From Candidatus Saccharimonadota bacterium (GTDB lineage Bacteria > Patescibacteriota > Saccharimonadia > Saccharimonadales > Saccharimonadaceae), in NCBI GenBank assembly GCA_003979185.1, contig RYWJ01000002.1:35052-99051 (forward strand): 64,000 bases of DNA, read 5' to 3'. Positions 59,928 through 64,000 of the stretch are shown piece after piece; positions within the stretch are counted from its first letter, which is position 1; every line of letters starts with the position of its first letter. The notes beneath the pieces are model-generated. The model ran no database searches, was not told where the DNA came from, and worked only from the letters and a program-made list of their open reading frames with translations. The translations under genes and the position numbers were made by a program.

Positions 59928-60947
59928 ATGACTAATAACCACACTATTCTAACTGGTATTCGCGCCAATAGTGAGCTAACCTTAGGCAATTTTTTAGGTG
60001 CGCTCTTACCAATGGTGCGCCTTGCTAATCGCCACAACGAAAGTCATCAAATCAATATTTTCGCACCTGATTTACACTCTATTATTGCTGAAATCGACGG
60101 AGAATTACAGCCAAATATTATTCGTTCGCTCAAATATTATCTAGCCGCTGGACTTAAGGTGAATCAAAATGTCCATATTTATCGTCAGTCACGCGTACCC
60201 GCACATTCCGAGTTGTGCTGGATTCTCAATTGCGTTGCCACCATGGGTGAGCTAAATCGCATGACACAGTATAAAGACAAAAGTGACGGTAAAGACAGTG
60301 TCAATGTCGGTATTTTTGATTATCCAGTTTTGATGGCGGCTGACATTCTGCTCTATGATGCCGAGTTTGTGCCTGTAGGTGAAGATCAGTTCCAACACCT
60401 TGAGCTTACTCGTCGCCTAGCCGAGCGTTTCAACAAAAAATTTGGTGAAATCTTCGTCTTGCCAGTCGAGCCAAAAGCCCAAGCTAAATTCATGAATGTC
60501 AATGACGGTATTCGGATTCGTGACTTGCAAAACCCTGAAAAGAAAATGAGCAAATCCGCCACTTCCGCTAATAGTAAAATCATGCTCTCAGACACACCGG
60601 AGCAAGTCAAAAAGAAGATCATGTCCGCTACAACTGATTCGGTAGGTAAGATCCAATACGACATGTTCAACCAGCCTGGCATCAGCAACCTTTTGCAAAT
60701 CGAAGCCTTAGTCAACGACATGCCACTGCAAGACGTAATCGCTACTTGGTCTGGAGAAACCCACTATGGCGATCTCAAGCAAAAAGTTGCCGATGATGTA
60801 GCAGTTTTCCTCGGCGAATTCCAGCGCAAGCTAGCCGCTATTAGCGATCAAGAAGTTTTGGACTTGCTTGAGCAAGGTGAGATTTATGCTAATGAGATCG
60901 CCAATAAAAAACTTTATCAAGTCCAGAAAGCTTTTCATTTGAGGTAA
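59928..60947 (+). CDS. trpS: Tryptophanyl-tRNA synthetase
   Basis: Class I synthetase charging tRNA(Trp). The HIGH-like motif is TLGNFLGAL after TGIRANSEL, FAPDLHSI is the usual (F/A)xxDLHA(I/L)T equivalent, and KMSKS is KKMSKSATSAN. Length 339 aa is normal. GGAG lies 8 nt before the ATG. A TATAAT near 59821 predicts a leader of about 100 nt. Confidence 0.97.
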   Translation: MTNNHTILTGIRANSELTLGNFLGALLPMVRLANRHNESHQINIFAPDLHSIIAEIDGELQPNIIRSLKYYLAAGLKVNQNVHIYRQSRVPAHSELCWILNCVATMGELNRMTQYKDKSDGKDSVNVGIFDYPVLMAADILLYDAEFVPVGEDQFQHLELTRRLAERFNKKFGEIFVLPVEPKAQAKFMNVNDGIRIRDLQNPEKKMSKSATSANSKIMLSDTPEQVKKKIMSATTDSVGKIQYDMFNQPGISNLLQIEALVNDMPLQDVIATWSGETHYGDLKQKVADDVAVFLGEFQRKLAAISDQEVLDLLEQGEIYANEIANKKLYQVQKAFHLR

Positions 60948-60950
60948 ACC

Positions 60951-61844
60951 ATGATTATTACTGGTAAGAAATTTAGCAAACCAGAGTTATCACGCGTCAT
61001 TAACGGTGATACGATTTTGCCGGACGATCATCAAGACGAGAATAAACGTCGGCTAGATATGGTACTGGTCGAGAAGTATCCCAACTATAATCGTTCTAGT
61101 CTGCAAAGTTTTATCAAAAGCGGATTCGTTAAGGTGAATGATAAGGTTGCTAAGAAACCCAACGAAAAGGTTTCCGACGATGCAATGATCGAGATGAACG
61201 TACCTGAGCGCACTAAGGAATTGCCAGATATCCCAGTTATTTATGAAGACGGTCATGTCGTCGTTCTAAACAAACCCGCCGGCTTGCTCAGCATGGCGAA
61301 AGGAGAATATTGCCCTGAACCAACTTTAGAAGATTATGGCCTATTGGTACATCGTCTTGACCGCGATACCTCTGGAGTAGTCATTCTCGCCAAGGACGAG
61401 GCTACTCAAACAATGCTCCGCAAGCAGTTCCAAGATCGCAAGGCCCATAAGACCTACCTTGCCGTCGTTAACGGCACTCCTAAGCACCTTGAAGCAATGA
61501 TCGATTTACCGATTAGCCGCAATCTCAAACGTCCGACCACCTTTCAGGTCGACCAGAACGGTAAACCATCACAAACGCATTACAAAGTCCTTTCTTCTAA
61601 GCATGGCAAAAGTCTTATCAAACTAAAGCCTACTACTGGGCGCACCCACCAACTCCGCGTACATCTCAAATATCTTGATACTCCGATTTTGGGCGATATT
61701 GTCTATGGCGATGCAAAATCCGCCCCGCGACTAATGTTGCACGCTAAGGAGCTTGAGATTACCATTCCTGGCTCAGGGGGGGGAATCAGAAAAACTTTCA
61801 TAGCCCCAGTTCCAACCGAATTCAAAGAAATCTTAAATGATTAA
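60951..61844 (+). CDS. RluA-family pseudouridine synthase
   Basis: Converts specific rRNA or tRNA uridines to pseudouridine. An N-terminal S4 RNA-binding domain (about 30-85, SSLQSFIKSGFVKVNDKV) precedes the catalytic domain with VHRLDRDTSGVVILAKDE (catalytic Asp), LKPTTGRTHQLRVHLKYL and GDIVYGDAK. The length of 297 aa is typical of RluD. It starts 3 nt after trpS, so the two are co-transcribed. An orphan minus-strand promoter lies just past its stop. Confidence 0.94.
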   Translation: MIITGKKFSKPELSRVINGDTILPDDHQDENKRRLDMVLVEKYPNYNRSSLQSFIKSGFVKVNDKVAKKPNEKVSDDAMIEMNVPERTKELPDIPVIYEDGHVVVLNKPAGLLSMAKGEYCPEPTLEDYGLLVHRLDRDTSGVVILAKDEATQTMLRKQFQDRKAHKTYLAVVNGTPKHLEAMIDLPISRNLKRPTTFQVDQNGKPSQTHYKVLSSKHGKSLIKLKPTTGRTHQLRVHLKYLDTPILGDIVYGDAKSAPRLMLHAKELEITIPGSGGGIRKTFIAPVPTEFKEILND

Positions 61845-61857
61845 GCCCTATCTTTCT

Positions 61858-61886
61858 ATTATAGCACACATCGTAGAAAAAGTCAA
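61858..61886 (-). promoter_or_regulatory. Orphan minus-strand sigma70 promoter, copy 3
   Basis: TTGACT (61881-61886), 17-nt spacer, TGTGC-TATAAT (61858-61863) on the minus strand, 13 bp after the RluA-type stop and facing it. Initial transcribed bases AGAAAGATAGGG resemble copies 1 and 2. Confidence 0.6.
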
Positions 61887-61927
61887 TAATTTTTGCTCGT
61901 TTTTGAGTTTTCAGGAGGTTTTATAAG

Positions 61928-62599
61928 ATGTTTTTTGAGAAAATTAGTGAGATTCCGAAGATTGCCAGTAAGGTTAACTGCAGTATTTTTGTCGTTCCGC
62001 CCGACACCAAATTAAAGCTCAAAAATCCACTCTATCTCCGTCCCGATACGGACAAGAAAACCGAAGTGATTTCCGTGGAAAGCTTGCGAGATTTTATTAG
62101 CTTAACCCATAGTTGCGAAACTAGCGAACGGTTCTTTGTCGTTAGCCCCGCAGATGCCATGAATGAAGCTGCCCAAAACGCCTTTTTGAAGACCTTTGAA
62201 GAGCCGAAACCGCACTGCCACTTTATTCTCTTGACTATGCAGCCTAACGCACTCCTGCCTACTATACGCTCACGCGCCCAGATTTTTCAACTCAAACAGC
62301 TCGGGCTTGTCGACGCCGCACCAAAAGCCAAAGAAAAAACTATACTCATGGCTAAGAAGCTTATTTCCGCCCAGCCACGCGATCTACCCGCGATTGCTGC
62401 GGAGCTAGCCAAAAACAAAACCCAACCCCGTCAACAAGCACTGAGCGTGATTGGTACCGCTATTGAACTACTCTATAAATCATATTTTAAAACTGGTAAT
62501 GCAAAATTTCTCGCTAGGCTCCCGAATTTTTTAAATCTGTACGATCACTTGTCTAAAAATGGTCATATTAAGCTGCACATTGTGGCCGATTTATGTTAA
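61928..62599 (+). CDS. holB: DNA polymerase III delta-prime-like protein
   Basis: Clamp-loader-related AAA+ protein. The block MNEAAQNAFLKTFEEP and LPTIRSRAQIFQLK are the sensor-1 and arginine-finger regions of delta-prime/gamma subunits. No Walker A is present, as is common for delta-prime. At 223 aa it is much shorter than E. coli HolB (334 aa), keeping mainly the AAA+ core and a small helical tail. AGGAGG is 9 nt before the ATG. The reduced size is typical of small genomes. Confidence 0.8.
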   Translation: MFFEKISEIPKIASKVNCSIFVVPPDTKLKLKNPLYLRPDTDKKTEVISVESLRDFISLTHSCETSERFFVVSPADAMNEAAQNAFLKTFEEPKPHCHFILLTMQPNALLPTIRSRAQIFQLKQLGLVDAAPKAKEKTILMAKKLISAQPRDLPAIAAELAKNKTQPRQQALSVIGTAIELLYKSYFKTGNAKFLARLPNFLNLYDHLSKNGHIKLHIVADLC

Positions 62600-62608
62600 A
62601 ATAAGTAT

Positions 62609-63376
62609 ATGTTAAGTATTGCTTTTATTGCAATTATTGCTTTATATATCGCTTTTCTGTTCCCGATTTTTAAGAATAGGAAAGTCGAAGCGCCTCGTAG
62701 TGCTCGCTATGATATGCAAATGAAGAAGCTCTGGAACGCCGCACAGACTTCGATGCGCGATCATAAGCCTTTGCGCGCTGAGAAAGCTTTACTGACAATT
62801 CTAAAATTTGATGAGCGAAATGCCGCCGCCTACAACCGTCTTGGTATTCTTTATGCCAAGGAAAAGAAGTTTGATGAAGCAATCGAATGCTTCGAGATCG
62901 CTCAGTCACTAGACAATAACCCATCTTCGCTACATAACGTTGGTCTGATCTACCTCGAAACCGGCGCCTACGAAAAAGCCGTCATGGCTTTCGAGCAAGC
63001 TATTGAGCTAGAGAATACCATTCCGGCTCGCTTTATCGCTTTAGCTAAAGCCCAAGAACGTTTGGGTCGAAATAAAGCCGCTATTGACTCTCTAGAACAG
63101 GCCTATCTGATCGATCACAGTGTCAATACTTTGAGATTGATCTTAGCGATTCACGAAGCAACGGGCGATACTGAAGGGCTAGCCGATACTACTGCTAGGA
63201 TTGAAGAGCAGATCGCTGCCGATACTCAGTATTCGTCCGACAAACGCGTCAGTCGCCGTACGCATAATAAGACCGTCGCTCGCGCTACCCGTAGTGGTAC
63301 AGCCCAAGGTGCTACTCCACATCGTGCCACTGCACCCCGTTCAGCTTCTTCCGCCACCCGTCGGCGACAGATCTAG
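62609..63376 (+). CDS. Membrane-anchored TPR protein
   Basis: A 255-aa protein with an N-terminal membrane helix (IAFIAIIALYIAFLFPIF), four tetratricopeptide repeats (about 50-190, for example AAYNRLGILYAKEKKFDEAI and AYEKAVMAFEQAIEL), and a basic Arg/Ala/Ser/Thr-rich tail (last 50 residues). It is a probable scaffold at the inner face of the membrane. The -10 TAAAAT (62597-62602), overlapping the end of the previous gene, ends 6 nt before the ATG, predicting a leaderless mRNA. Confidence 0.8.
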   Translation: MLSIAFIAIIALYIAFLFPIFKNRKVEAPRSARYDMQMKKLWNAAQTSMRDHKPLRAEKALLTILKFDERNAAAYNRLGILYAKEKKFDEAIECFEIAQSLDNNPSSLHNVGLIYLETGAYEKAVMAFEQAIELENTIPARFIALAKAQERLGRNKAAIDSLEQAYLIDHSVNTLRLILAIHEATGDTEGLADTTARIEEQIAADTQYSSDKRVSRRTHNKTVARATRSGTAQGATPHRATAPRSASSATRRRQI

Positions 63377-63454
63377 AGTCTGGTCTGGCATAAGTTTAGT
63401 TTTTGATTCCGCCAATTCAAGTTTACCAAGAATGCATTAGTAATCCCGCTAGTC

Positions 63455-63476
63455 CGCTAGAGAATATCTAGCGTTT
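63455..63476 (+). terminator. Possible terminator after the TPR gene
   Basis: CGCTAG, 7-nt loop, CTAGCG, then TTT. The stem is short (6 bp), so it is weak. The remaining gap 63377-63593 shows nothing else. Confidence 0.45.
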
Positions 63477-63593
63477 AACGCCTGACAATAAAAGTTGCAA
63501 CAAAAAATCCCAGACTGAATGCCTGGTTCTCATGATCTTATGAATCTCTAATAATCCATGGTGTGTACATATTAAGTCAGTATCAATCCCGCA

Positions 63594-63669
63594 TGGAGCC
63601 GTGTGTCGGCTCTGCCCCGACGACCTGCCGCTTACAAGGCGGCTGCTCTACTAACTGAGCTAACACGGC
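63594..63669 (-). tRNA. tRNA-Thr (TGT) with non-canonical T loop
   Basis: A 76-nt cloverleaf with encoded CCA: acceptor GCCGTGT / ACACGGC, D stem GCTC / GAGC, anticodon stem GCCGC / GCGGC with loop CTTGTAA (anticodon TGT), T stem GTCGG / CCGAC. The T loop reads GGCAGAG in place of TTCRANY, so T54, T55 and A58 are all changed while C56 is kept. The D loop AGTTAGTA has A18 in place of G18. Shares a promoter with tRNA-Tyr. Confidence 0.88.
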
Positions 63670-63683
63670 ACACCGACATAGTA

Positions 63684-63768
63684 TGGTGCTGGAAGTAGGA
63701 CTCGAACCTACGAAGGCCGAAGCCGAGAGATTTACAGTCTCTTGTCATTGCCACTAGACTATTCCAGC
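63684..63768 (-). tRNA. tRNA-Tyr (GTA)
   Basis: An 85-nt class II tRNA with encoded CCA: acceptor GCTGGAA / TTCCAGC, anticodon loop CTGTAAA (GTA), a long variable arm with CGGCTTCGGCCTTCG, and a canonical T loop TTCGAGT. It lies 14 nt upstream of tRNA-Thr in one transcript. Confidence 0.95.
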
Positions 63769-63799
63769 ACGTACATCCCGCATAATGCAAGATGTATTC

Positions 63800-63828
63800 A
63801 TTATAACAAAGCTAGGGTGGTTTTTCAA
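63800..63828 (-). promoter_or_regulatory. Promoter of the tRNA-Tyr/tRNA-Thr operon
   Basis: Minus-strand TTGAAA (63823-63828), 17-nt spacer, TGT-TATAAT (63800-63805). Confidence 0.8.
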
Positions 63829-63837
63829 GTAGTTTTT

Positions 63838-64000
63838 GTGCGTTTTTTCAGTGTCTGCCCTAAGGGCTGGAAGTTACCACCAAATTCTGGTAATGGCTCC
63901 TATACCAACTTTACTAGTGCCGCAGGCATCACTAACAGTGCTGATGGCTCTAACAAGATCCGCTCTGCTCCCTACAACTTCCCTTATGCCGGGTACGTCT
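63838..64000 (+). pseudogene. FISUMP-domain fragment (5'-truncated, runs off the window)
   Basis: The frame reads SVCPKGWKLP, NGSYTNFTSAAGIT and IRSAPYNFPYAGYV, matching the Fibrobacter succinogenes major paralogous (FISUMP) domain that forms the C-terminal half of pilin-like surface proteins in Saccharibacteria. There is no Shine-Dalgarno, pilin leader or promoter before it: the frame runs straight out of the tRNA promoter region (a GTG at 63838 is the nearest start). It is therefore either a truncated gene or a silent cassette. The 3' part lies outside the window. Confidence 0.5.

Overview
The window reads as a chromosome segment of a small-genome candidate-phyla (Patescibacteria) bacterium, most likely a Saccharibacteria (TM7) relative. 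This rests on gene content and protein style, not a marker search: short ProRS, an RNase HII-YraN fusion, DUF2207, CPBP and PF06541 membrane proteins, a type IV-pilin-like FISUMP fragment, many aminoacyl-tRNA synthetases and almost no biosynthesis. UGA is used as a stop (for example at the end of the response regulator gene), so the code looks standard.

Layout. 1-5.5 kb: gatB (5' end outside the window), a UvrD-like helicase and fusA. 5.6-10.4 kb: a Bce-type module, with response regulator, intramembrane-sensing kinase, ABC ATPase and 10-helix permease, and an 11-bp-phased direct repeat upstream of the transporter. 10.4-23 kb: rmuC, a CPBP protease, a PF06541 protein, an NrnA-like DHH phosphoesterase, an alpha/beta hydrolase, cysS, a MacB-like ABC pair, an RlmD/TrmA-like methylase and a helicase-nuclease. 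At 23.0-23.4 kb a strong promoter and a terminator bracket a GC-rich small gene or RNA. 23.5-38 kb: rpmE, rpsB-tsf-frr-uppS-rseP, proS, greA, lysS, ldh, DUF2207, serS and murJ. 38.6-50.9 kb: uppP, a CBS protein, a DsbA-like thioredoxin, radA, ruvC, a surface protein, ruvA, rplS, rnhB-yraN, a HAD protein, a glycosyltransferase, a PF06541 protein and ychF.

50.9-54.4 kb is the accessory region. Three tandem, separately transcribed cassettes encode paralogous proteins of unknown function. Each has its own sigma70-type promoter, a folded 5' leader of about 53 nt with compensatory base changes next to the Shine-Dalgarno sequence, and a terminator. A 24-bp direct repeat with one mismatch encloses the three cassettes. 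An operon of three small unknown proteins and a tRNA-Ala gene follow. 54.8-64 kb: a GyrI-like protein under a perfect palindrome, an SDR, a secreted HNH nuclease, tmk, a membrane protein, trpS, an RluA-type synthase, a delta-prime-like protein, a TPR protein, tRNA-Thr with a non-canonical T-loop, tRNA-Tyr and a FISUMP fragment at the edge.

Two window-wide patterns stand out. Many first genes of transcription units have a -10 box ending only 6-10 nt before the ATG (leaderless mRNAs), while translation-machinery genes carry leaders with Shine-Dalgarno sequences. Three near-identical minus-strand promoters sit just after the stop codons of plus-strand genes and point back into them. All functional assignments come from recognised motifs and remembered family features; no database search was possible.
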